Assembly: GCA_963797255.1 (NCBI GenBank)
Contig: CAWCOV010000012.1
Coordinates: 434,001-498,000 of the forward strand
Direction of reading: 5' to 3'
DNA length: 64,000 nt
From: JANXZS01 sp963797255
Lineage (GTDB): Bacteria; Acidobacteriota; Terriglobia; Terriglobales; Acidobacteriaceae
In this document: piece after piece, positions 19,668-28,156 of the stretch
Layout of the letters: the number at the start of each line of letters is the position of its first letter
Numbering within the stretch: position 1 is the stretch's first letter
Notes under the pieces: generated by a model
Seen by the model: only the letters and a program-made list of their open reading frames with translations
Database searches by the model: none
What the model was told of the DNA's origin: nothing
Translations under genes and position numbers: made by a program

Positions 19668-20861
19668 ATGGCAGAAAGTAGTAGTCGCGGGACATTTGAG
19701 ATTGCAAACAAGAAACCCATAACGAAGGGTAGTCGTTACTATCGGCCCGAACTCGACGCACTTCGTTTCTTTGCGTTCTTCTGCGTGTTCTGGTCCCATC
19801 GCATCGATTATGTTGAGACCGATTCAGTGTGGCTTGGGCGGTTTGGCCGCATGTGTTCGTTTGGTGTTCCGGTCTTCTTCCTCCTCAGCGCTTTTCTCAT
19901 AACCGAATTGCTGTTGCGCGAGCGCGAAGACACTGGGCAGGTGCACATTCGAGCGTTTTATATGCGCCGAATTCTACGCATCTGGCCTCTTTATTTCCTG
20001 GTGTTTTATGGATTCGCGATTCTAAACCATTTCGTTCCGGGCCTGGGGACGGACAATCCACGGGTCTGGGTGGCGTTCACGTTCTTTGTAGGGAACTGGT
20101 ACATCGTTCGACATGGATGGCTTTGGGCAACTATTGATCCCCTATGGAGCATTTCTGTAGAAGAGCAGTTCTACATCGGTATTCCTGTACTGGCTGCCTA
20201 TGCCGGTCGGAGGGCAATAGTAGTCGTCAGTTTGATATTGCTCGTCCTCGCGTATGTAACGGTGGTGCTCTATGCGATCCACCCGAAAATCGGCGACCCA
20301 GGTGAGTGGACGAACAGCTTTGTGCAGTTTCAGTTCTTCAGTGCAGGAACACTATTGGCCATCATGCTGAAGGGCAGACTCGTTCGACTGTCGCCGCTAT
20401 TGCGGCTCGCTGGATTCGCGCTGGCATTCGTTTGCTGGTTTACCGCGCTCGTTCACTTTAAGGTAGCGACCATGGAGTCGCATCCTCCGCCGACAGGCGC
20501 GATCGCAGGTTGGCTACTGATACTGGCTGGGACAATGCTCTTCTTCCTATGTACGCTGGGAACACCGGCGCGGTTTGTGCCATCATGGGTCGCCTACCTG
20601 GGACGGATATCCTACGGGCTTTACATGTTCCATTCGTTGATGTTTTTCCTGGTATTCAAGCAGGCGATACCGTATCTTGGCGCATTTTTCCCCGGCCTCC
20701 ACATGCCGAATTTCGTGCGAGACGGTGCAGCAACAATCGCCGTAATGGCGTTGAGCATCTGCATCGCTCATCTCTCGTACCAGTACTTTGAGAGGCCTTT
20801 TTTACGACTCAAACAGAGATTCGCATTTGTGACTGCGAGGGAAGACGCACCGCAATCGTAG
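19668..20861 (+). CDS. Acyltransferase 3 family (OafA-like) membrane protein
   Basis: A 397-residue protein with about ten membrane helices, closely similar to the preceding frameshifted copy over its whole length at both DNA and protein level. It carries the family core: RPELDALRFFAFFCVFWSHR near the N-terminus, the conserved R in YMRRILRIWPLYFL, SISVEEQFY, and FERPFLRLKQRF at the end. Members transfer acetyl or other acyl groups from CoA to exopolysaccharide, lipopolysaccharide or glycopeptide sugars across the inner membrane. The acceptor is unknown. It converges on tetR with a 2 bp gap. Confidence 0.85.
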   Translation: MAESSSRGTFEIANKKPITKGSRYYRPELDALRFFAFFCVFWSHRIDYVETDSVWLGRFGRMCSFGVPVFFLLSAFLITELLLREREDTGQVHIRAFYMRRILRIWPLYFLVFYGFAILNHFVPGLGTDNPRVWVAFTFFVGNWYIVRHGWLWATIDPLWSISVEEQFYIGIPVLAAYAGRRAIVVVSLILLVLAYVTVVLYAIHPKIGDPGEWTNSFVQFQFFSAGTLLAIMLKGRLVRLSPLLRLAGFALAFVCWFTALVHFKVATMESHPPPTGAIAGWLLILAGTMLFFLCTLGTPARFVPSWVAYLGRISYGLYMFHSLMFFLVFKQAIPYLGAFFPGLHMPNFVRDGAATIAVMALSICIAHLSYQYFERPFLRLKQRFAFVTAREDAPQS

Positions 20862-20863
20862 GC

Positions 20864-21469
20864 TCAATCAGCGATGGCTTGTCCGTCAGTGGGCTGCATT
20901 GTGGCTACGATGGGCGCGATCATGGTCATGATCGTGGATACAATCTCTTCCGCGGGGACATGGTTCGGAGTATGCAGCCACTCCCTCGCCGCTCCGTATA
21001 TCGCCCAACTTAGAGTAGTGGCAATCATCTCGGGAGAAGGTGCGACACCAGTGGGGTGTTCCTTGATGCCTTTGAGAATGGTACGGCGAACCACCCCAAT
21101 GACCGCAGATTCGAGATAGGGTTCCATCTGTTTGCGGCGTTCGCACTCCGCGCGAGGCAGACCATCGAGATAGTTGCAGACTCCAAGAATGATGGCTTCC
21201 AGGGTTGAAGCACAGGAACTGTCAAATTTGACGTTCCGGGCTGAGATCAGACAGTAGAAGTTGGCGGCCACCGAATATTCCAGCAGGGCGAATTTGTCGG
21301 CAAAGTGATCGTAAAAAGTGGCCCGGTTCACCGTTGCGGCTTCCGCAATATCTTGCACCGAGATGTTCTCGAAGTCCTTCGTTTGCAGCAGCTTATCGAG
21401 AGCCTGTTGGAGCAACTGCCGGGTACGGCGGACTCGCGGGTCGAATTGTTCGCAGGCGGCGGCTTCCAT
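20864..21469 (-). CDS. TetR family transcriptional regulator
   Basis: 201 residues. The N-terminal helix-turn-helix is clear (ISVQDIAEAATVNRATFYDHFADKFALL, residues about 38-65). The C-terminal helical domain is the usual ligand and dimer module. The start has TAGGAG 6 bases upstream. It is divergent from the azoreductase gene, with 119 bp between the start codons holding several inverted repeats, so it most likely represses azoR and itself and responds to a quinone, azo or other electrophilic compound. That regulation is inferred from context only. Confidence 0.88.
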   Translation of the reverse strand: MEAAACEQFDPRVRRTRQLLQQALDKLLQTKDFENISVQDIAEAATVNRATFYDHFADKFALLEYSVAANFYCLISARNVKFDSSCASTLEAIILGVCNYLDGLPRAECERRKQMEPYLESAVIGVVRRTILKGIKEHPTGVAPSPEMIATTLSWAIYGAAREWLHTPNHVPAEEIVSTIMTMIAPIVATMQPTDGQAIAD

Positions 21470-21480
21470 TTCACTCCTAT

Positions 21481-21562
21481 CCTGTCAGATTACAGGAACA
21501 CCCTGCGCGACTCATTTAACGACATCTGTTGTTGAATTTGAATCGACAGATGTTGTGTACAC
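21481..21562. promoter_or_regulatory. Candidate TetR operators between tetR and azoR
   Basis: Three inverted repeats lie in the divergent gap: CCTGT-N6-ACAGG at 21481-21496 close to the tetR start, ACATCTGT/ACAGATGT at 21522-21553 with 16 bases between arms, and the palindrome GTGTACAC at 21555-21562 flanked by GATGT and ATC. The last two lie 27-67 bp before the azoR start, a normal place for an operator. Which of them the regulator binds cannot be told from sequence. Confidence 0.45.
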
Positions 21563-21588
21563 ATCGATTGTTGTATAGGAGGCAATCC

Positions 21589-22218
21589 ATGCCGACATTA
21601 CTTCAAATTGATTCCAGCCCACTCGGAGAATCTTCGATCTCGCGCCGACTAACACGCGAGTACGCCGAAAATTGGAAACAGGCAAACCCTGACGGAAAAG
21701 TAATCGTGCGGGATCTGACCGCCACGGCGATTCCGCCAATTGGCGCGACCTGGGTTGGCGCGTCCTACACACCGAGTGACGGCCGGACGCCCCAGCAGCA
21801 TGAAGTCCTGGCGCTTTCCGACGAGTTGATCGCGGAGCTTGAGTCTGCGGACGAATACGTGATCGGCGTGCCAATGCACAACTTTTCTGTTCCATCGACG
21901 CTGCGGCTTTGGATCGACCAGGTGATCCGCGCCGGAAGGACATTTTCGTATGCCAGCGGCGCTCCCGAAGGTCTGCTGAACGGGAAGAAGGCGACGGTGC
22001 TCGTAGCTTCGGGCGGCGTGTACGACGAAGGGACAGCAATGGCCTCCTTTAACTTTGTTGAGCCGTATCTGCGGACGGTCCTCGCCTTCATCGGTGTAAA
22101 GGATACGAACTTCATCAACGCCGGGGGTACGGCAGTGTTGAATTACGGCAAGGTCGACCGGCAGGAGTTTCTGGCTCCGCACCTGCAGTCGATTCGAAGC
22201 CAGTTCCACGCGGCATGA
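21589..22218 (+). CDS. azoR: FMN-dependent NADH-azoreductase (AzoR family)
   Basis: 209 residues from the ATG at 21589, which has a perfect AGGAGG (21577-21582) 6 bases upstream. Features of the flavodoxin-like AzoR family: IDSSPLGESSISRRL binding the FMN phosphate near residue 6, GVPMHNFSVPSTLRLWIDQVIRAG in the middle, and VASGGVYDEG near residue 140. The enzyme reduces quinones and azo bonds with NADH using two-electron steps, protecting against thiol-reactive compounds. It is divergent from tetR and its stop codon overlaps the start of the UBP zinc-finger gene. Confidence 0.9.
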   Translation: MPTLLQIDSSPLGESSISRRLTREYAENWKQANPDGKVIVRDLTATAIPPIGATWVGASYTPSDGRTPQQHEVLALSDELIAELESADEYVIGVPMHNFSVPSTLRLWIDQVIRAGRTFSYASGAPEGLLNGKKATVLVASGGVYDEGTAMASFNFVEPYLRTVLAFIGVKDTNFINAGGTAVLNYGKVDRQEFLAPHLQSIRSQFHAA

Positions 22219-22571
22219 CGGAAGCCGCAGGCGGGGAGTTCACCGAGACCTCCCCGGCCCGGATCGCTCGTTTGCGACCATTAGGGCGGAGACGCATCCA
22301 ATTTCGCATGGCGACGAAATGCACACATATGGATGAGATCCGCTTCACTTCCCCCACCGAGCATGTATGCGAGGAGTGCGTGAAGAAGGGTGACATGTGG
22401 GTTCACCTGCGCATGTGCCTGGTTTGCGGCAACGTGGGCTGTTGTGACTCCTCGAAAAACAAGCACGCGACCAAACACTACGGCCACACCGGACATCCAC
22501 TCATGCGCTCCATCGAGCGAGGGGAAAACTGGGGCTGGTGCTACGTGGACCAGGTAGATTTCGACGTCTAG
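22215..22571 (+). CDS. UBP-type zinc-finger protein
   Basis: 118 residues from an ATG overlapping the azoR stop (ATGA), so translation may be coupled; an in-frame ATG at 22308 would give just the 87-residue domain. The ZnF-UBP pattern is complete: KCTHMDEI, VCEECVKKGDMWVHLRMCLVCGNVGCCDSS, KHATKHYGHTGHPL and ENWGWCYVD. In eukaryotes this domain binds the free C-terminus of ubiquitin; bacterial stand-alone versions have no established role and may bind a protein C-terminus. The first 31 residues are Arg-rich and look unrelated to the domain, which leaves the start uncertain. Confidence 0.82.
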   Translation: MTEAAGGEFTETSPARIARLRPLGRRRIQFRMATKCTHMDEIRFTSPTEHVCEECVKKGDMWVHLRMCLVCGNVGCCDSSKNKHATKHYGHTGHPLMRSIERGENWGWCYVDQVDFDV

Positions 22572-22620
22572 TGCTGGCCCCTCGGGCGTACCAAGTGCAT
22601 CCGAACTCGGCCAGCGGACT

Positions 22621-23799
22621 CTATTCCGACATAACCAGCTTGGCAATAGTGGCTAGCTGCATATTCGACGTGCCTTCGTAAATCTTGCCGATCTTGGCGT
22701 CGCGGTAGAACTTCTCAACCGGATAATCTTTTACGAATCCGTAGCCGCCAAAAATCTCAACGGACAAACTTGCAACCCTCTCAGCTACGTGCGAAGAGAA
22801 GTATTTCGCCATCGCAGCTTCCTTGAGGAATGGCTGATTCGCATCCTTTAGCCGGGCGGCGTTATAGACCAGCAGGCGAGCAGCCTCGATTTCCGTCGCC
22901 ATCTCGGCAATGGTGAACTGCACGGCCTGGAATTCGCCGATTGCCTTGCCGAATTGTTTGCGCTCGCGGGCATATTCCTTGGCATGGTGCCAGGCGCCGG
23001 TGGCGAGCCCAAGCATCTGAGCGCCGATGCCGATCCGGCCTTCGTTCAGCGTTTCAATTGCTATCTTGTAGCCTTTGCCCACTTCGCCGAGCACGTTTTG
23101 CGCGGGCAGGCGGCAATCCTCCAGCACCAGCTCGCAGGTTGAGGAGGCGCGGATCCCGAGCTTATTTTCTTTTTTGCCGACGGAGAATCCCGGGGTGTTT
23201 TTGTCGATCAGGAACGCCGTAATGCCCTTGTATCCCGCAGAGGCATCGACCGTGGCGAACACGATGAAGAGTCCTGCCTCCTTGGCGTTGGTGATCCAAA
23301 GCTTCTGGCCATTGAGGATGTAGCTGTCGCCGCGCTTTTCGGCTTTTGTCTGCAGCGCGAAGGCATCCGAACCCGATGCCGCTTCGCTCAGTGCATAGGC
23401 TCCAACCGTGTCTGTGGCGAGGCGCGGAAGGTAGTGTTTCTTCTGCTCCTCCGTACCCCAGCGCAGCAGGGCGTTTACGCAGAGCGTGTTTTGTACGTCA
23501 ACCAGAACCCCTACCGAAGGATCGACCGCGGATATCTGTTCCACCGCGAGAATTGCCTCGAAAAAGGTTCCCGCGGCTCCGCCATACTCTACCGGGATCT
23601 CGATGCCCATCAGGCCGAGATTGAAAAGCTGCGGCAAAAGATCCGCAGAGAAATGCTGCTCCTCGTCCATCTGCGAGACAAGCGGGCCTATGCTTTGCTG
23701 CGCAAACTGGCGAACGGTGTCGCGGAAGAGCACCTCGTCTTCGCCCAGACTGGTGAGTGGAGTGGCATAGGCGAGCTGTTCGGTATCCATATTCGACAT
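22621..23799 (-). CDS. Acyl-CoA dehydrogenase
   Basis: 392 residues, counted from the ATG at 23799 which has GAGGG 8 bases upstream; the frame stays open further upstream to 23907 but that part is not conserved-looking. All three domains are present: N-terminal helices (LFNLGLMGIEIPVEYGG), the middle beta domain (YALSEAASGSDAFALQT, LWITNAKEAGLFIVFA) and the C-terminal helices (ERKQFGKAIGEFQAVQF, EIFGGYGFVKDYPVEKFYRDAKI). The catalytic base is the Glu of KIYEGTSNMQL. It belongs to the short/branched-chain group that oxidises acyl-CoA thioesters with electron transfer flavoprotein as acceptor. No other beta-oxidation gene is beside it. Confidence 0.92.
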   Translation of the reverse strand: MSNMDTEQLAYATPLTSLGEDEVLFRDTVRQFAQQSIGPLVSQMDEEQHFSADLLPQLFNLGLMGIEIPVEYGGAAGTFFEAILAVEQISAVDPSVGVLVDVQNTLCVNALLRWGTEEQKKHYLPRLATDTVGAYALSEAASGSDAFALQTKAEKRGDSYILNGQKLWITNAKEAGLFIVFATVDASAGYKGITAFLIDKNTPGFSVGKKENKLGIRASSTCELVLEDCRLPAQNVLGEVGKGYKIAIETLNEGRIGIGAQMLGLATGAWHHAKEYARERKQFGKAIGEFQAVQFTIAEMATEIEAARLLVYNAARLKDANQPFLKEAAMAKYFSSHVAERVASLSVEIFGGYGFVKDYPVEKFYRDAKIGKIYEGTSNMQLATIAKLVMSE

Positions 23800-23956
23800 T
23801 GCTGATCCCTCGAGCGCGAATTCAACTGTAGACCACCGCAGAATACGGTAAAAAGCATGCGAAGGATCAGGCTTGCGGCCTGTTCGCAAACGGTCAGAGT
23901 TTAGCACTCAGAGTGTGCTTCTGGCTTCTGCGGGAGGGATGCGTTCTTCAACTCCG

Positions 23957-25291
23957 TTACAAAGGTGGCCACTCGAAAGGAAAGAGCTTGCCAGCGGCGA
24001 CGGGTTCGAGTTTCAGCCCGGCAAACTCCGCTGCTTTTACCAATACGGGATCTTGCCCGGCGGCAATGTCGGCACCAGTTGGAAGCATCAGGGTGTCAGG
24101 AATAACACCCACCTTTTCAAGAGTCTTGCCATCTGCCATCACGAGGTCCGCAGAGGTGATGGAGAAGCCGTAGAACACCTTGTCATCCAGGCCGACGGAC
24201 TCATGGTAATGCCGAGCCTCCATAACGGCGCCCGCGCTCCGGTCCCCGATCACAGTTCCACGTTTCTCAATTTGCACGACCCGCGCAAATAGCTCGGAAG
24301 CAGAGGCAGACCGGCAATCGACGAGAACGATCAGCTTGCCGGTGAACAAGTTGCCCTTAGTCGGCTTCGCAATCTCCGGCTTTGAATTCTTACGAGATAT
24401 GCGGTCAGCGATTTTTACCTCGTGATCGAAAACATGCGAGAGCATTTCTCGCAGGACGTCGACAGAGCCACCGGGATTTCCGCGCAGGTCGAGGATAAGA
24501 GTTTTGTGCTTCAAGGTACGGCCGAAGATGCTGTTGAGTTCATCGCTGTCGGCATAGAACCACGGCATTTTCCAGATCATTACGTCACCGTTCTCAACGG
24601 TCCGCTGGCGATGGAGATGATCGTCGTTCTGATCTTCAAGTATGAGCTTGGTGTAGTCGAAATCGGTCGCCCCGTTGGAGATGTCGTAGACAGTCTTGCC
24701 GCTTCGAAAGGCAGCGATCACCTTCTCCTTGCGGCGTTCGCCAGCAGGATTTTGAACGATGAGTTCCAGTTCGGGCGCCGGAAGAAGCGTTTCGAAGAAA
24801 TACTGCATGTCGTGAAAGCTGTCTCGGCTGACGTTGAATCCATCGATCAGCAGAACGCGGTCCCCCACCTTGAGTTTAGACGCAGCATCAGAACCAGGGC
24901 GAATGTGGGTGACGAAACAAGCGTCGCCGACCATCTCCATGCGGAAACCCCGATCCATTCGGCTGACGCGCGAAGGCGGCAGGAAGAAAGTATGGGAATC
25001 CTGCAGTGCGTATAGAAAGGCGGCAATGATGCGGAACGCCTCGCCATTGGAAGTCGCTACATCCAGCCCGGCATCAGATTTTTGGAAGTTTGCCTCAAGG
25101 TTGAGTCCGCGGAACTTGGGATCGTAGTAGTGATCCTTCACGTCGCTGTACGCCTGACGCAGCATCATGTGAGCGCGCGTAACCGAAGCACTATCGAGTT
25201 TTTGGGGCTGCTGAGCGTTTAGGGTTCCGAGAGCGGTGCCAAGAAAGGCAAGAAGTGGTGCAACTCGAGCAAAAGGACGTGCGAGACGCAT
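23957..25291 (-). CDS. Secreted S41 family peptidase with PDZ domain, lacking the usual lysine
   Basis: 444 residues from the ATG at 25291 (AAGGA about 9 bases upstream), which begins a signal peptide (VAPLLAFLGTALGTLNAQ). A PDZ-like region (VTHIRPGSDAASKLKVGDRVLLIDG) precedes the S41 core: LILDLRGNPGGSVDVL and the Ser-bearing CRSASASELFARVV. Where CtpA has TTFGKG with the catalytic Lys, this protein has GDRSAGAVMEA. It therefore belongs to a group related to S41 tricorn/IRBP-like proteins that uses another base or is not a protease. It lies just upstream (on its strand) of the acyl-CoA dehydrogenase. Confidence 0.82.
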   Translation of the reverse strand: MRLARPFARVAPLLAFLGTALGTLNAQQPQKLDSASVTRAHMMLRQAYSDVKDHYYDPKFRGLNLEANFQKSDAGLDVATSNGEAFRIIAAFLYALQDSHTFFLPPSRVSRMDRGFRMEMVGDACFVTHIRPGSDAASKLKVGDRVLLIDGFNVSRDSFHDMQYFFETLLPAPELELIVQNPAGERRKEKVIAAFRSGKTVYDISNGATDFDYTKLILEDQNDDHLHRQRTVENGDVMIWKMPWFYADSDELNSIFGRTLKHKTLILDLRGNPGGSVDVLREMLSHVFDHEVKIADRISRKNSKPEIAKPTKGNLFTGKLIVLVDCRSASASELFARVVQIEKRGTVIGDRSAGAVMEARHYHESVGLDDKVFYGFSITSADLVMADGKTLEKVGVIPDTLMLPTGADIAAGQDPVLVKAAEFAGLKLEPVAAGKLFPFEWPPL

Positions 25292-25976
25292 TGAAGGTCT
25301 TCCTTTTAAACCGTATTTCGCAAGGTGTGGATGCCGTATCTTACCCGCAATCAATCGGATATAGGGCAGAATACAGCGACGGCCGAAAATTTGGCGATAG
25401 GCTTTTAGTACTAGTGGCATCCCCGGAAAGGATTGATGAGAAGGACAAAAACGCGCACCCGCTTAGAATTACGGGCGCCCATGCGGAATAAACTTCTATT
25501 AATCAATAACTTGGTACCAGACCATGATGTGACCGTCGGGGTTTAGCACTCGATCCCCCTGAAAAAAAGAAGTTGACCCACAGAACGAACAGGTTTAAGG
25601 TCAATCGTGCCGAATGCAAGCACGGCTTTCGAGGAGTTGGCAATTGCCCCCTCCAAAAGCTGCCGTTCTAGTCCCAGCCCAATTGAATCCAGCGCTGAAC
25701 ATCAGATGTAAATCTGTTTCCTTCAGGGGTTCTCCTGAGATGGGGTAAACAAACCTGCTACCGCGTCAGGAGAGGCCAAGCGCATGCCCGGGAAGCCGGG
25801 AGTTGCTAAGTGCGAAGGCGGGTGCAAGAGGCAGTAAAAAACTTAAAAAGTTTGGAACAGGACGCCATCATCGAGCGTCTAAAAAACAAACGTTATCGAC
25901 CGAATTTGCCACACATTGTGTGCGCCAGTTGTCTCCCGGAAGGCTTCCGGGACGGTCAACCTGAAGGAGATTACAG
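25292..25976. other. Intergenic region with possible structured leader ahead of the rpoZ-like gene and rho
   Basis: About 685 bases without a convincing gene. The half next to the rpoZ-like gene has several short hairpins: CAGAT/ATCTG near 25706-25719, TCAGG/CCTGA near 25724-25739, CCCGG-GAAG-CCGGG at 25787-25800 and a strong one at 25934-25952. Their density suggests a structured 5' leader or small RNA, but no known riboswitch consensus could be recognised by eye. The left half carries the promoter of the S41 gene. Confidence 0.35.
25934..25952 (+). promoter_or_regulatory. Strong leader hairpin upstream of rpoZ-like gene
   Basis: A perfect 8 bp stem (TCCCGGAA/TTCCGGGA) with a GGC loop ends 11 bases before the AAGGAG ribosome-binding site (25964-25969). 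It has no T-run, so it is more likely a 5'-UTR stability or regulatory element than a terminator. Confidence 0.5.
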
Positions 25977-26195
25977 ATGCGTTCCGATCTGATTTTTGGG
26001 GCACTTGCCCATGTAACGAATCGCTACCAGCTCTGCCAGCTTGCGTCGAAAGCTACCCGCAAACTGCATAAGCCGAATACGCGGTTGCAAGACACCACGA
26101 ACGATGTGTTGGTCCGCTTCCGCAAATCGACACCCAGTGCACTTTCCAGCGAAGCTCTTGAGGCTTCACACCATCAGCAGCGCCGCGCAGCTTAA
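25977..26195 (+). CDS. Small RpoZ (RNA polymerase omega)-like protein
   Basis: 72 residues with an excellent AAGGAG site 7 bases before the ATG, so it is very likely translated. The stretch HVTNRYQLCQLASKATRKLH resembles the conserved NRYELVLLAAKRARQL helix of the omega subunit, and the size fits, but the usual MARVTxEDCL start is absent. It ends 105 bp before rho on the same strand and may share its transcript. I rank omega subunit as the best guess; a lineage-specific small protein is the alternative. Confidence 0.6.
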   Translation: MRSDLIFGALAHVTNRYQLCQLASKATRKLHKPNTRLQDTTNDVLVRFRKSTPSALSSEALEASHHQQRRAA

Positions 26196-26300
26196 GCGCG
26201 GCACTGCTTTACCTCGCAACCACCAACAAACGAAGTCCTGCTTTTAACAGCTCGATTCCTTCCTGGCAACCTCCTCGAAAGCTACCCACCGCAGGTGACA

Positions 26301-27551
26301 ATGACCATCTCTGAGCTAAAAGAAAAGAACATAACTGAACTGAGCCGAATTGCGCGCACTCTTGAGATTCCTGGCGCAAGTGGGCTCCGCAAGCAGGACC
26401 TCATCTTTAAAATCCTCCAGGCGCAAAGCGAAAAAGAAGGGCACATTTTCGCGGAAGGCGTGCTGGAGATTCTGCCCGACGGTTACGGCTTTCTCCGTTC
26501 CCCGGATTACAACTATCTGCCCGGTCCCGATGACATTTATGTCTCCCCTTCGCAGATCCGCAAGTTTGATCTGAAGACGGGCGACACGGTGAGTGGCAAT
26601 GTTCGTCCGCCGCACGAAGGCGAGAAGTACTTCGCGCTGGTGAAGATTGAAGCGATCAACTTTGAGTCTCCGGAAGAAACTAGAAACAAAATTCTTTTCG
26701 ACAATCTGACGCCGCTGTATCCCGAAGAGCGGATCAAGATGGAGACGGTCCGCGAGGGCATCAGCGGACGCGTCATGGACCTGCTTACCCCTGTGGGCAA
26801 GGGACAGCGCGGCTTGATCGTTGCGCCTCCGCGCACCGGCAAAACGATGCTGCTGCAATCCATCGCAAACTCGGTAACGTCCAATCATCCAGAAGTTGCT
26901 TTGATCGTGTTGCTGATCGACGAGCGTCCGGAAGAAGTCACGGACATGCAGCGTTCCGTAAAGGGCGAGGTAATCAGCTCGACGTTTGACGAGCCCGCGG
27001 CACGCCACGTACAGGTCGCCGAAATGGTGATCGAGAAGGCGAAGCGGCTGGTTGAGCACAAGCGGGACGTGGTGATCCTGCTGGATTCGATCACACGTCT
27101 GGCGCGCGCTTACAACACCATCGTTCCTCCCTCCGGCAAGGTACTTTCGGGCGGCGTGGATTCAAACGCCCTGCAACGGCCGAAGCGGTTTTTCGGCGCA
27201 GCCAGAAACATTGAAGAGGGCGGTTCTTTGACGATTATCGCCACTGCGCTTGTCGATACCGGCTCGCGCATGGACGAGGTCATCTTCGAAGAATTCAAGG
27301 GCACGGGCAATATGGAAGTGATTCTCGACCGCAAGCTGGTCGATAAGCGCGTCTTCCCAGCAATTGATATTCAACGCTCTGGAACCCGTAAGGAAGAGTT
27401 GCTGATTCCGAAGGAAGACCTGCAGAGGATCTGGATTCTGCGCAAGGTGCTCAATCCATTGTCTCCTGTGGAAGCGATGGAGTTGCTCACGGACAAGCTC
27501 GCGAAGACGCGGAACAATGCGGAATTCCTGCTGAATATGAGTTCTATTTAG
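26301..27551 (+). CDS. rho: Transcription termination factor Rho
   Basis: 416 residues. The ATG at 26301 follows a GCAGGTG ribosome-binding site; a GTG six bases earlier is an alternative. Domain order is normal: N-terminal helix bundle (ISELKEKNITELSRIARTLEI), the cold-shock-like RNA-binding domain (EILPDGYGFLRSPDYNYLPG), and the ATPase with Walker A APPRTGKTMLL near residue 180, Walker B VVILLDSITRLARAYN near 255, and the Q/R loops (VLSGGVDSNALQRPKRFFGAAR). It works as a hexameric RNA helicase ending transcription. There is no large insertion, unlike in some high-GC phyla. An intrinsic terminator follows. Confidence 0.97.
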   Translation: MTISELKEKNITELSRIARTLEIPGASGLRKQDLIFKILQAQSEKEGHIFAEGVLEILPDGYGFLRSPDYNYLPGPDDIYVSPSQIRKFDLKTGDTVSGNVRPPHEGEKYFALVKIEAINFESPEETRNKILFDNLTPLYPEERIKMETVREGISGRVMDLLTPVGKGQRGLIVAPPRTGKTMLLQSIANSVTSNHPEVALIVLLIDERPEEVTDMQRSVKGEVISSTFDEPAARHVQVAEMVIEKAKRLVEHKRDVVILLDSITRLARAYNTIVPPSGKVLSGGVDSNALQRPKRFFGAARNIEEGGSLTIIATALVDTGSRMDEVIFEEFKGTGNMEVILDRKLVDKRVFPAIDIQRSGTRKEELLIPKEDLQRIWILRKVLNPLSPVEAMELLTDKLAKTRNNAEFLLNMSSI

Positions 27552-27584
27552 AACAAGTCAGCATTTAGGCGACAAGTAGTTAAG

Positions 27585-27621
27585 AACGGTCAGCGGAGAA
27601 TCTCATCCGCTGGCCGTTTTT
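27585..27621 (+). terminator. Intrinsic terminator after rho
   Basis: A 13-position stem (AACGGTCAGCGGA with TCCGCTGGCCGTT, one mismatch) and a 7-base loop are followed by a T-run on the plus strand. It begins 34 bases after the rho stop. The convergent YciI gene ends at 27637, so it may act for both. Confidence 0.9.
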
Positions 27622-27636
27622 GCGTCTTGCATCTGC

Positions 27637-28008
27637 TCAATATTCGGCATGGACATTATCCAGGGCGGGCAGGAAGGTGGGGTAAATCTCGACTGCGAGC
27701 CTGCCTGCCTTGACTGCCGGATCCATGTTGGCGAGGATGCGAGCCTCATCCGCTGTTCTCGCGTCGATGATCATCATTCCGGCGAGGCGTCCTTCATCGA
27801 GAACAGGTCCGGCGAGGAGGTAACGTTGAGACTCCATCTGCGAACGCAGGAAGGCCAGTTGTAGTTGCATCAACTCCGCTGCCTGCTCGCCTTGGGTGTC
27901 GTTCCACCGCTCACCCTTGATGAGAAATCCAAGGAAGTATGGCTTTAGGTTGCGGGGAACGTCTTTAATGCGCTGGTTTTCACCGGCTGCGGAAATCTCT
28001 TCGGTCAT
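27637..28008 (-). CDS. YciI-like (YCII domain) protein
   Basis: 123 residues with the YCII ferredoxin-like fold: LKPYFLGFLIKGERWND at the start, then LAGPVLDEGRLAGMMIIDARTADEARILANMDPAVKAGRLAVEIYPTF, the part typical of the family. GAGGA lies about 7 bases before the start. Members are small, mostly uncharacterised proteins with a proposed His-Asp active site. The role here is unknown. Confidence 0.82.
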   Translation of the reverse strand: MTEEISAAGENQRIKDVPRNLKPYFLGFLIKGERWNDTQGEQAAELMQLQLAFLRSQMESQRYLLAGPVLDEGRLAGMMIIDARTADEARILANMDPAVKAGRLAVEIYPTFLPALDNVHAEY

Positions 28009-28156
28009 AACAGATCCTCAAATTTCTCGGCTTAAGTGGCATCGCGGACCAGACGTTCGCTCGCGTCCCAGAGGCGGACTTCCTCGCGCTTTGCTGGTTG
28101 ACTCTTCAGACTTCGCGAATCTCGCTTAACCGCGTTTGCTCTAGAATATAGGGGCC

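Noticed and set aside
25740..25830. Known riboswitch (c-di-GMP, guanidine, cobalamin or glycine type)
   Set aside because: Short hairpins are present but the conserved core sequences of these classes were not found by eye.
25810..25992. 60-codon frame in the rho leader
   Set aside because: It overlaps the strong hairpin and the rpoZ-like start; no ribosome-binding site of its own.
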